DNA of 54,012 bases from Panaeolus papilionaceus (taxonomy: Eukaryota; Basidiomycota; Agaricomycetes; Agaricales): positions 1 to 54,012 of the forward strand of contig JADNRZ010000057.1 of the NCBI GenBank assembly GCA_015501605.1. Reading direction: 5' to 3'. How positions within the stretch are numbered: position 1 is the stretch's first letter; every line of letters starts with the position of its first letter. The translations under genes and the position numbers were made by a program. The notes under the pieces were generated by a model. It saw nothing but the letters and a program-made list of their open reading frames with translations, did not search any database and was not told where the DNA came from. This document shows, piece after piece, positions 21,818 to 31,436 of the stretch.

Positions 21818-21958
21818 GCACCTGACCAGGACCAACAGATGGATCCACAGATCGCATGGCCATACCCAAGCTATCAGTGAATACCGCAATGTGTGTGCAC
21901 CCCTCCTGGCGCAAGGCGAAGGAAATAGCGCACCAAATGGCAAAGAGCTCTGCATCCT
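21174..21958. repeat. LINE-B fold-back, 141-bp perfect arms
   Basis: Positions x and 43132-x are complementary: 21174-21314 pairs with 21818-21958, spacer 503 bp. The inverted arm is inserted between LINE-B RNase H sequence and the 5' end of the next LINE-B copy. Confidence 0.8.
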
Positions 21959-22376
21959 CAACTCCTTCTTAGTCCGGAACCACCATCTCGAGTTGTGGGA
22001 AAATCCCGCCCATCGCATCAAACGTCCACCACAGCTCAACGAGAGGTCCGATCCCAATATTGTAAACGGAATCGCATACAGCACACACTCATGTCCCAAC
22101 CCTCCAAAGGGATTGGCACGGATCGCACTAGATCCGATGTCAGAGTCCCAGCATTATCCAGCTCGTCTGGCAGGCTCCCAAACTCTCCAGCGGATCGCTC
22201 ACCTCGTTCTGCGTCCCCATACCCCACCACACAGTCAGAGAGGGCTGCAGTGAGGGGTCCCAAGCAACCAGCAGCGTCCAGGAGCAATCCTGCGAGCGCA
22301 GCGTCCGATTCTAGCGGTCCCATGTCCACAGCATCTGCACCAGCTTCTGCAACGTCCAACAGCGCGATCCACCATC
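21959..22376 (+). pseudogene. LINE-B plus copy: 5' leader and ORF1 N-terminus (part 1 of 3)
   Basis: Begins CTCCTTCTTAGTCCGGAACCACC, a diverged relative of the LINE-A start. The ORF1 ATG is at 22091 (MSQPSKGIGTDRTRSDV), followed by Ser/Pro/Ala-rich low-complexity sequence to SATSNSAIHH at 22376. It is interrupted there by a LINE-B minus copy. Removing that insertion and one copy of the duplicated CGCGATCCACCATC keeps the frame open into 38221. Confidence 0.75.
22363..22376. repeat. 14-bp target-site duplication of LINE-B minus copy (left)
   Basis: CGCGATCCACCATC here and again at 38207-38220, flanking the minus-strand LINE-B insertion 22377-38206. Direct evidence of target-primed insertion. 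Confidence 0.9.
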
Positions 22377-25300
22377 TTTTTTTTTTTTTTTTTTTTTTAA
22401 ATCAACAATTTATATACCGGGGCTCGTTAGCAGTCCGGTTGTGATCATCGCTAATATACATGAGATAAACTACATATACACCAACTCCTACTAAATACTC
22501 CAATCGTATCAAGAAATGAAGGGGGCTTAAGAGCTGCCCCAAGCTCAGAAGGGGACCTAAGGGCGATGGTTATGAAGCATAGCTTGCCTAAATCCAGGAC
22601 AGGGGCAGTGCCGCGAAGCAGCAGTGCAGAGGAGTGGTGGAAGAAAAAACCGAAGGGAGAAGGGTTTTTTTTTTTTTTTGGTTCAACAATTTATATACCG
22701 GTGCGCAGCTGGCAGTCTGGTCGGATCACAGTAAATACAAACGAGTAGCTAACTACCAGAATGACCACTCCCCAATTAAGTTGGGTATATACCACGGCAG
22801 ACTAAACTAAAGCGAGCGCGAAGCGCGAGCAAAGTATGTGGGGCAAGATATCAAAGCCAATTGCGTGGCGAATAAGCCTCTCCCTCCGAAGAAGGCGGCA
22901 GTCCAGAGTGATCAACCGAGCATCGTCAGGTTAACGCCCTCAACCCGGTTGTCGAACAGAAGTGGTGGTGCCCTGAAGGGGCGCCTACTACGCAAAGCCC
23001 TTGGTTACCCATGGACGGGCACCAGGTGGCTAAACTCTATCCCGCGTACACACCGAAGTGTGCTCCCCGACCACTGGTTATAGCGCCGAAGCTTCCAGCA
23101 CGCAAGGGCCCCGTCACTGGCATCCAATTAAGGACTGCTCGGGGGACGGGCCATCGTCTCGGCCTCCTGAATGTTCGGGACCCCAACAACCACCCCACCT
23201 CAGTAACTTATCCGACGCCCTCCTCCTCCCGCGGGCGGGAAGGGCGTATCGCGGCAAAGGAGAACGCGAGCGGGTTTGCGTTCAGGTATTTATAGAGCTC
23301 CCATGTATCCCATGGGTGCCCGCGGTAGTGCTTGTACTTCCAACAGGAGCACAAGATATGAGAGCGCGTCCTGAAGCGCCCGCAGGCGCACCGAGGTGCG
23401 GGGAGATTGAATTGCATATGGTGATAGTATTCACCGATGGGGGCGTGGCCCGTAATACAACAAACTGCGCGTGCGGTCAAGGACGGGGGGCCGGCCTCGA
23501 ACGCGGATAACCAAGACCCACCCTTCTTCGTGGTGGGCTTGAGCAGACGGTCATGCTTGTCATGGAGGGGCATGAAATGCCTGCCTCTGTAGGACTGATC
23601 TGAGAACTTTGCTTCCCAGAGTTGGAGTGCCTCGCGATCTGCAAAATCGCGGAGCCAGTTTAGCGTCGTGAAGGGGTGTGCCCCCACACGAACACCAGGA
23701 AGAGATGTGACCATCTCATGAGCGGTTCCCTGTGGACCCCAGCGAAGCTGGGAGGGGACGTGTACAAAAAGTACGCGCCGATTGGCTGCCGCAGGCAGCC
23801 AAGCGGCAAGAGCGCGCACGATGGCCAGGCTATGTTCCTGGCCACCGTGCTCCGTGCAGTTAGTTGCTAGCCTGATAGCAGGCATGCAATCCGAGAATAC
23901 ATACATGCGCTCGCATCTTGGGAAGGTGATGGCCTTACACAAGGCGAGCCGTATAGCAGCAAGTTCCGCCGAGACGGAAGTAGAGCGTCCCGCTGGGCGG
24001 CGGGTGCACCATGGGTCAATGACTGATGGCTCGAGTCCTTCCACGGGATCCACAGCATACACAAGTGCACTTACTGCAGCCTGGAAGTGGTCATATCGTG
24101 GCACCGACGCATCGCCAGCAGCCACGAACGAACCGGGTGCATCAGTAGCCTCAGCCATAAGCTGGACTAGCTGATCCGCCCTCGACGGCCACTCCCCGCC
24201 GTCAGGCGGGGGAGTGGGCGGGGGCGGGAGGGTCTCATTGACGTCCACCTGGTGAGGGAAACGTTCAGTGAGTCGATTGCCAGGTCTGGACTCATCAGGC
24301 AAAAGCTTGATGGGCTCAGTCAGCTGGGGGAGATGTGAGATAATCTCCATAACGGCCCCAGAGGTCTTTGCCCTTTCGGACTCGGACATACGGGCAAAGG
24401 AACCCCCGAAGGGGGTGACTGGACGCGAGTGTCCCGACGCGCCATGTGGAGCGGTCAGTCAGACGACAGAGGAGTAAAGCGATTGGAAGGAGGCCCGCCA
24501 GGGCCTCCGCTCCACCTACGGGAGTGGTTTTAAACGCACCCATGATCCATAGAGCAGCCTTATGCTGCATCCCATTGAACATTTTCAAGAGCTCCTTGTT
24601 ACGGGAACCTCTGAAGAACCAAAGCCTGTGCCCATACGTTGCGATCGGGAGAACGCACGTGCGATACAGAAGCCAACGTTGGACTGGAGACAGTCCCTGG
24701 AGAGAGTTACCAAGCATCCCCATGGCCTTGACCGTGGTGAGTGCTTTTGTGGTGTAATAGCGCACGTGCTCCCTGAAGGTGAGCCCGCGGTCGAAGTAGA
24801 AGCCCAAATATCTCCAGATGGGTTTGGGCTTCAACGGGGTAGCGCCCGTATAGGGCGCGTACCCCAAGTCAAAGGGGGGATTGACACCATCTCGCCTGCG
24901 CGAGAAGTGGAATAATTCAGACTTGTCATGTTCCAGCACAAGGGCCAGCGCGGTGAACAAGGTGAAGATGATAGAGTACGCCGCCCTTCGGGCGGCGATA
25001 TAGTCGGTCAATTTCTTGGCCTGGCAAATGAGAGTGCCATCGTCGACGAACGATAGCAAGTAACAAGACAGTGCGCCTGCTAGGGCGCGCGCCTCGAAGA
25101 TCTTCATGATCGGAGCAATATAAAGAGCAGATAGAACCGGGGACAGGGCGGAGCCCTGTCCCACACCCACATCAGCAGGCATTGGTTCAGACGTGAAGGT
25201 GTTCCAGCTATAGCGTGTGGAACGTCCCACAAGATACGAGGCAAAAAACCTCCGGACCTTAGCAGGGAAACCCTGCTTGGCCAGTATAGCCATCAGAACA

Positions 25301-25946
25301 TCATGGTTCAATGATGGGAAGAACTGCGCAATGTCAAATGCCACCACGCTGGTTACCAGACCCTTCGCCCAGCCCGCACGGACCATGTGGGTGAGGATGA
25401 GGCCCGCGTCCTCTGTTGAGCGCTGTTTAACGCCTCCCAGTTGACACGGATGGAATATGTCCAGTTTGATGCCTTCAAACTGAATGTGGGTCGAGATGAG
25501 TTTCTCGATGAGTTTACCAAGAGTGTTCAGGAGCACAATCGGCCTGAACGACTTCGGAGTAGAATAGGACGCCTTCCCCGGTTTCGGAATGATAACCAAG
25601 GTGGAGTCCTTGAAGTGGCCAGCTGTACGAAGAGGGTCTCGACGCCATCGGCGTCGATGACCCTCTTCAGGTACCGCCACGTGATGTGGTCGGGACCAGG
25701 TGCAGAGAGACCAGAGCACGCTACTAGGGCTTCGCGCAACTCCTGTCCGGAGAAAACCTCCCATTCCCTCTCCTGCAGAGAAGGAAGCTCGTCCAGGACC
25801 GAGAGGTCATACTCTCGATCCGTGGCTGAATTATACGTGCCGTGGAGTCCTTCCCACAGTGAGTCAACAGTATGGCATGGTTGCCCACGATACTGGATAG
25901 CCTCCAACAGCGGTAACTTGCGCTTCTGGACCCAGTTCATTAGGTC

Positions 25947-25951
25947 CCATG
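25947..25951. repeat. 5-bp target-site duplication of Gypsy-1 (left)
   Basis: CCATG at 25947-25951 and 33792-33796. Joining the flanks restores the LINE-A sequence AGCGCCCATGGGACC found uninterrupted at 42253-42267. Five bp is the usual duplication for Ty3/Gypsy integrases. Confidence 0.95.
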
Positions 25952-26570
25952 TGTTACGGTAGCTCGACGGGCGCTTGCGGTTAAGGCCTTTGAGCTAAGT
26001 CGGGGTCGGTCGGAGAAGTCGGGTTCGATATTCTTGTTCAGAATATAAGTTCAAGTTATCGTACTAAGAATGCCACTTCGAGAATCGCTCGATGGTATTG
26101 TCTTAGCAGAGAGCGAGTTGAGAAATAAGCAGTAGAAGTTATCGTTCTATTGTAGTTAAAGAACTAGCTAAAGAACAAGGGTATAACTACTGGGGTTTAT
26201 ATAGGTATTACAGGCGGTCTGTGCGCGAAAGGATATGAGTCTGTATGAGTAGAAGTAACGAGTCAGAGAAGGTATGACTAGTAAAGAGAGTCATAAGAAG
26301 AAAGAGTGGATATGAGTCGAGGATGAGTCGAAGTAAGAGTCAGAAGAAGATGAGTCAAAGGTGAAACCGAGATAAGATAATAGTGGGTCATGTGATGAAA
26401 GATAAGATAAGTAGGTCACGTGACGAAAGATAAGATAAGTGGGTCACGTGACGAAAGATAAGATAAGGTCACGTGGAGGAAAGGGAGAGGAAAGTAAAAG
26501 AAAAGATAAACGAGATATAAGTACATAGAGAGATGATGGTACACTAGTAAGTAATAGAAAAGTCGTAACA
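25952..26570 (-). repeat. Gypsy-1 3' LTR
   Basis: 619 bp, starting TGTTACGG and ending GTCGTAACA on the plus strand, so TG...CA termini. Same features as the 5' LTR, offset by 7221. The sense-strand sequence just before it, ACGGGGGTAA, is the only purine-rich candidate for plus-strand priming. Confidence 0.95.
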
Positions 26571-26601
26571 TTACCCCCGTATTAAGCCTGAATGTCCTCA
26601 T

Positions 26602-27723
26602 TCAGGTGCAAAGGTTGTGGTCGGCGTCGGCGCCCATGTCGTCATCGTAGTAGCCGCCGTAGAAATCGTCGGAGGTGTCTTCCCATTTAGAGTCGTGGGT
26701 GACTCTACATTTCCAACTTCCTTTGTTCCAGTTGCGACGATGTTTCTTGTCCCAAGCATCGTCTTCTTTGTAGGGTTGGAGGCGGTCCCAGGGATTGGAG
26801 GAAGTAGAGGAGGAAGTCGACGAGACCTTTTTCTTGCCCTTCTTCGTGCTTTTATTAGCAAGGCGTTGGGGGCAGCTGAGTGCGAGGTGTCCGGCTCCGT
26901 ACTTTCCGCAACTCCAACATTTGTTGTGGGGACAATTTTCTCGGAAATGGTCAAGGTTGGGGCATTTTCGGCAAAGATTGAGTCCGCGTTTCATGAGCGT
27001 GAGGGTGTTTGCTTTGGTATGGGGGTCGAGGTTGTCGAGGGTGGAGGAGGGTGAGCGGAGGGCGAGTGTTTCGAGGGACGGGGCTTGAGGGGAGGCTACG
27101 GTGTAATCGTAGTAGAAACCGTTATTCTTGGGGAATTTGTAGACCCTGTTGGGTTTCTCGTTGGCGTATTTTTTCCTTTGTTCGTCGATGAGGGAGATGA
27201 CGCTGAGTCGATAGTCGGGGTTGTTGAGGTGTTCTTGGCAGAACTGTTCGAATTTGTTGCAGCCAATGTCCCAGAGTTTAGACACAGCTTCTTTGTGGGC
27301 CTTTATTTGAGTGTTAAGGCTGATGACGGTTTCGAGGTGGTTGGAGATGGCGATGTCCATGTCGCGGATAGGGTCGAGGTGTTTTTCGTTGAAAGGGAGT
27401 TTCCAGTTGAGGGCGTCGTAGTCTTCTTTGGTGCGGAATATGTCTACGAATTCTTGGAAGGTGATAGTTGTGCTCGAGCAAATGGAGTTCGGGGCGTCAG
27501 AGTGGAGAGGGGAGGATTTATTCGGGGAGAAAGTAGGTGGTTCGGTGAAAGATCCTTGAGAAGGGGAGAGAATGCGAACGGATTTAGGGGAGGATGATTT
27601 GGAAGAGGGTTCCTCTTTGGCGATGAGTTTAAGGAAGTCCGAGAGGAATTTTTCCTGTTCTTGAGGGGTGGCTGAGGTAGGGGCGGTTTTGAAAGAAGTA
27701 GAGGAAGAAGAGAAGGAAGGCAT
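26602..27723 (-). CDS. Gypsy-1 ORF3: extra zinc-knuckle protein downstream of pol
   Basis: 373 residues, ATG at 27723, 48 nt after the pol stop; its stop lies 31 nt before the 3' LTR. Ser/Pro-rich N-terminus, then a helical middle (about 85-190: FQEFVDIFRTKEDYDALNWK, IDEQRKKYANEKPNRVYKF). Two zinc knuckles follow: C251-C254-H259-C264 (CX2CX4HX4C) and C269-C272-H279-C284 (CX2CX6HX4C, two residues longer than usual). A Lys/Ser block and an acidic Tyr/Asp-rich tail (DDFYGGYYDDDMG) close it. It differs from this element's gag, which has its own knuckle. A nucleic-acid-binding role is inferred from the knuckles. Most fungal Gypsy elements have no ORF in this position. No membrane segment, so not envelope-like. 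Confidence 0.8.
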   Translation of the reverse strand: MPSFSSSSTSFKTAPTSATPQEQEKFLSDFLKLIAKEEPSSKSSSPKSVRILSPSQGSFTEPPTFSPNKSSPLHSDAPNSICSSTTITFQEFVDIFRTKEDYDALNWKLPFNEKHLDPIRDMDIAISNHLETVISLNTQIKAHKEAVSKLWDIGCNKFEQFCQEHLNNPDYRLSVISLIDEQRKKYANEKPNRVYKFPKNNGFYYDYTVASPQAPSLETLALRSPSSTLDNLDPHTKANTLTLMKRGLNLCRKCPNLDHFRENCPHNKCWSCGKYGAGHLALSCPQRLANKSTKKGKKKVSSTSSSTSSNPWDRLQPYKEDDAWDKKHRRNWNKGSWKCRVTHDSKWEDTSDDFYGGYYDDDMGADADHNLCT

Positions 27724-27771
27724 GCTGGTTAATGATGATGTAGAAAGGTAGCGAATTTGCTGAGGGATGGG

Positions 27772-30700
27772 TCAAAGTTTGTGTCTTCTTTTATATTGTT
27801 TTAGAATGTCGGGGGCGTTGGCTAAAGCTTCTTCGGGAACCCAAAGATCTGACATCGAGTCATAGCCTTTCCAAGATACGTAATATTGCCTTTTTGGTGG
27901 TTTCCCTTTGTGTTTTTGAATGCGTTCTACTTCGTATTCTTCTTCTCCTTCGATAAGGTCAGGTGGTGGTTGAGGGAAGTTTGGACCGTGTTCGGGAGTT
28001 TCATTGTATGGGGAGAGAAGGGTGGCGTGGAAGACGTCGTGGATTTTCCAGTGGGGTGGGAGAGTGAGACGGTAAGTTACTGGTCCCAATATTTCGGAAA
28101 TGGAAAAGGGTCCTTCGCGTTTAGTGGAAATTTTCTTGTTATGTCCGGTTTTGAGGTTTCTAGCGTCGAGCCACACCTTTTGTCCGAGCTTGAATGGGAC
28201 GAAGGGATGTTTGCTGTTATTAATCATCCTGTTTCTGGCGAACGTGTGAGCGGCAATGGCTTCTTGGCGCATGTTGAGAAGGGAGGCGAGCTTCTTATCA
28301 ACGGTGGGAAATACAGTAGGTTCGAATGCAATCGGAATTTGAGTGGGGTTGGTTCCTAGCATTAGTTCGAATGGGGAGTGGCGGCGATCGGAATGTCTGC
28401 GATAGTTGTGGGTGAATTCGAGGGTGGGTAAAGCGTCTGGCCATGATTCGGGGTTATTGATGCAGTAAATGGATAAGTAGGTTTCGATTTCTTGATTGTA
28501 GCGTTCGGTGGTTCCATCGGTTTGAGGATGATAAGCAGTAGATAGTTTAGATTCGATATTGAGGAGTTTTAGGAGTTCTTTGAAGGCTTGAGCAGCGAAT
28601 CTGGGGTCACGATCGGAGGTAATGGAGTCAGGGAGGCCGAATCGTTTGTAGAGGTTGTCGAGTAAAAGTTTGGCGACTCCTTCGGAGGTGATAGTTTTCG
28701 TGCAGGGTAAGAGAATTACCCCCTTCGTAAGGCCGTGGTCCACCATGGATAAGATTGAGTCATAATTGGATGAGGGTGGTAAATCGGTAATCAAATCCAT
28801 GGAGGTCTGGGCGAAGGGTTTCAGAGATTTTGGAGCGGGGATGGGAATTAAGGTGGGTTTAGCGGGGTTCCGGTTAATCTTGAATTGTTGACAGATGGCA
28901 CAACCTTTGACGTAAGATTTGATGAATTGTCGCATTCCAGGCCACCAATGAGTGGCGGAAATGGAGTTGAACGTTTCGAGTTCTCCGGGGTGTCCAGTGG
29001 AGATAGTGTCGTGGAAATGCATAACAATGGACCTGCGGAGGTTGTCGTCTTTGGGGACGTAAACCTTATCCTTATAGAACAGTAATTTCCCATAGTCTCC
29101 TTCTTCGAAGGACCAGTCATTTAGGGTAGTTCCGGAGGTGGCGTTAGTGTTTTGTAATAGGGTTTCTAGCGCCTCCATGGCGTTTTTGTCGAGAGGTTTG
29201 GCGTTAGCGATTTGTTTCTGGAGTTCGATGTCGATGAGATTAATGAATAGTGAGTCGGGGAGCATGGTAATATCGGTATTTTCTTCGTTGGCTCCTTCGG
29301 GAATAAGGTCAGGTCTTCGTGAGAGTGCGTCGGACTGGATCATCTTGTGACCGGGCGTGTGTACTAGTTCGATGTCGAATTCGGACAGGATGAGGAACCA
29401 ACGTGCTTGTCTTCGGTTAAGGTTCTGTGGGGAACGCCAATACGTGAGATTCTTATGGTCGGAGAGTATGGTGGTCGTGTGCGGTGATCCTTGGATGTAA
29501 TGTTTCCATTCTTCTAGTGCTCGGATAATCGCGAGGAGTTCTCTGTCGAAGATTTGATAATTCTGTTCGGCTGGAGAGAACGATCGAGAAAGGAAACATA
29601 TAGGGTGGCGTTTTCCGTTGGAATCAGTCTGAGTAAGGACGGCACCATAAGCGTATTGGGACGCATCTGCTTCAATCTGGAAGGGTTTATTCAGATCGGG
29701 CATAGCAAGTACTGGTTCTCGGCTGAATCGGTCCTTGAGGTTGTCGAATGCGGCTTGATGAATTTCGGTCCAGATGAAAGGTTTGTCTTTACGGAGTAGG
29801 TCGTTTAATGGTCGCGCGATGTTGGAGTAATGACGGATGAACTTTCGGTAGAAGTTTCCGAAGCCCAGGAATGATCGGACTTGTTTGAGGGTCTTTGGTG
29901 CTGGCCAATCCTTGATTCCTGCGAGCTTGGCGGGGTCCATGGAAATCTTGTTGTGTTCGATGATGAATCCTAGGTAGGCGATTTTGGTCTTGTGAAATTC
30001 ACATTTTTCTGGTTTCAGGTAAAGGTCGTTTTCTTTCATGATCTGGAGTACTTCTTTAGAGTATTTCTCTAGATCTTCTTCGTTGGTGGCATAGATCAAA
30101 ATGTCGTCCATGTAAATGATGATGTAACCATTTTCGACTTGAGTGATGAAGATATTGTCCATCATGGATTGAAATGTTGCTGGTGAGTTGCAGAGACCGA
30201 AGAACATGACAAGAGGTTCGAAGAGGCCGTATTTAGTTTTGAAGGCGGCCTTCCATTCGTCTCCTTTCTTGATGCGGACGTTGTTGTACCCCCAGCGGAT
30301 GTCAAGTTTGGTGAAAAACTTGGCTCCACGGAGTTTATCCATGAGGTCGGTTACAAGCGGTAAAGGGTAAGCGTTCTTGACAGTACCTTCGTTAAGATGT
30401 CGGTAATCTTGGCATGGTCGGAGTTTTCCGTCTTTCTTGGCAACATAGAAGAATCCAGACGCTTGTGGAGAGTTACTTTCCCTAATCGTACCTTTTTCCT
30501 TGTGTTCTTCGATGAATTTCTTGGTTGCTTCGTCTTCTGCCGGATTTAGAGGATAAATCTTCGTAGACTTGGGAACGAAATCGGGTTTGAGGTTGATTTC
30601 GTGATCCCAGGGTTTGCTGGCTGGCAGGGTAGAGGAAGCTTCTTCACTGAAGACAGAGATCCAGGGGTGGTATTGAGGGGGAATTAGTTCCAGAGGGTCG

Positions 30701-31389
30701 GCGTCGTCGGATTTCTTGTCAAACTTCTGAGCGAAAGCTTGAGAATGAGTCAGGGTGGTGTTGATCCAGATGTTTTCGGTTTCTTCGGTTGGTCCTCCTT
30801 CGATATAGGAGATGACCAAGTCATTGGTCGTGGTTTGGGTGGTTCGTTTCGTGGTCGTGTTTTCTCCAAGCATCTTCTTTACTTGAAGTTCCAGGTTCGC
30901 TATGGCGAATTCGTCGATGATAACGGAGTCGGTGGGGTACCAATCAGGTATCGGGTTCAGTGTTTCGGTCCGAGCAAGATCTTGGTCGGGTTCTTCGGTA
31001 ATCGGGGATCGCCAGTTCAGGGAAGCATTCTTCCAGTCGATCTCGGGGTTCGTTTCTTGCAGCCAGGGTAGTCCTAATATAATCTTTTGCCTTCCTAGCC
31101 CAGTTACTAGGAGGTTTGTCTTCTTGATCTTGTCATAGATCTTCATGTTCACGGTTGTTCGGTGGGTAATGGTCCCAGTCTTGTTCGGGGTCCCATCAAC
31201 GTTTCGTACTCGGATCGGGGTTTTGAGAGGAGTGAGAGGGAGTTTAAGGGATTTCGCGAATGATTGGTCGATAAAGATGCCTGCAGCTCCGGAGTCGAGG
31301 AGTGCATGAGAGGAAATAGGTTCGGCGGTTCTCAGTTGTTCACACTCGATAGTCACGGGGACAGAAAATGATTCATTGTGAGCTATCAA
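27772..31389 (-). CDS. pol: Gypsy-1 pol polyprotein (PR-RT-RH-IN-chromodomain)
   Basis: 1205 codons from TTG at 31389; the frame is open ~30 nt further upstream, overlapping the gag end in the -1 frame, so it is probably made by frameshifting rather than its own start. Domains: aspartic protease LDSGAAGIFID (DSG 32-34); RT with D363 in FTKLDIRWGYNNV and YMDD at 426-429; RNase H with D574, E617, D644; integrase zinc finger (GHPG about 800, CX2C 830-833); integrase core D865, D926, E962 with 35 residues between the last two; GPF module near 1093; C-terminal chromodomain about 1150-1205 (YEVERI, QYYVSWKGY, LWVPEEAL). The chromodomain identifies a chromovirus and typically directs integration to marked chromatin. 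No stop or frameshift. Confidence 0.95.
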   Translation of the reverse strand: MIAHNESFSVPVTIECEQLRTAEPISSHALLDSGAAGIFIDQSFAKSLKLPLTPLKTPIRVRNVDGTPNKTGTITHRTTVNMKIYDKIKKTNLLVTGLGRQKIILGLPWLQETNPEIDWKNASLNWRSPITEEPDQDLARTETLNPIPDWYPTDSVIIDEFAIANLELQVKKMLGENTTTKRTTQTTTNDLVISYIEGGPTEETENIWINTTLTHSQAFAQKFDKKSDDADPLELIPPQYHPWISVFSEEASSTLPASKPWDHEINLKPDFVPKSTKIYPLNPAEDEATKKFIEEHKEKGTIRESNSPQASGFFYVAKKDGKLRPCQDYRHLNEGTVKNAYPLPLVTDLMDKLRGAKFFTKLDIRWGYNNVRIKKGDEWKAAFKTKYGLFEPLVMFFGLCNSPATFQSMMDNIFITQVENGYIIIYMDDILIYATNEEDLEKYSKEVLQIMKENDLYLKPEKCEFHKTKIAYLGFIIEHNKISMDPAKLAGIKDWPAPKTLKQVRSFLGFGNFYRKFIRHYSNIARPLNDLLRKDKPFIWTEIHQAAFDNLKDRFSREPVLAMPDLNKPFQIEADASQYAYGAVLTQTDSNGKRHPICFLSRSFSPAEQNYQIFDRELLAIIRALEEWKHYIQGSPHTTTILSDHKNLTYWRSPQNLNRRQARWFLILSEFDIELVHTPGHKMIQSDALSRRPDLIPEGANEENTDITMLPDSLFINLIDIELQKQIANAKPLDKNAMEALETLLQNTNATSGTTLNDWSFEEGDYGKLLFYKDKVYVPKDDNLRRSIVMHFHDTISTGHPGELETFNSISATHWWPGMRQFIKSYVKGCAICQQFKINRNPAKPTLIPIPAPKSLKPFAQTSMDLITDLPPSSNYDSILSMVDHGLTKGVILLPCTKTITSEGVAKLLLDNLYKRFGLPDSITSDRDPRFAAQAFKELLKLLNIESKLSTAYHPQTDGTTERYNQEIETYLSIYCINNPESWPDALPTLEFTHNYRRHSDRRHSPFELMLGTNPTQIPIAFEPTVFPTVDKKLASLLNMRQEAIAAHTFARNRMINNSKHPFVPFKLGQKVWLDARNLKTGHNKKISTKREGPFSISEILGPVTYRLTLPPHWKIHDVFHATLLSPYNETPEHGPNFPQPPPDLIEGEEEYEVERIQKHKGKPPKRQYYVSWKGYDSMSDLWVPEEALANAPDILKQYKRRHKL

Positions 31390-31436
31390 AGCGGAACATA
31401 CTGATACATGGGGTTCTGATGTCGATGCAAAACCCT

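Noticed and set aside
26361..26490. Short regular repeats as a CRISPR array
   Set aside because: Units are contiguous without unique spacers and lie inside an LTR.
27085..27597. Plus-strand 170-codon frame
   Set aside because: Antisense to Gypsy-1 ORF3; Val/Gly/Phe-rich composition typical of a shadow frame of a Ser/Pro/Lys-rich gene.
26602..27723. Gypsy-1 ORF3 as an envelope gene
   Set aside because: No signal peptide or membrane segment; it has zinc knuckles and charged tails instead.
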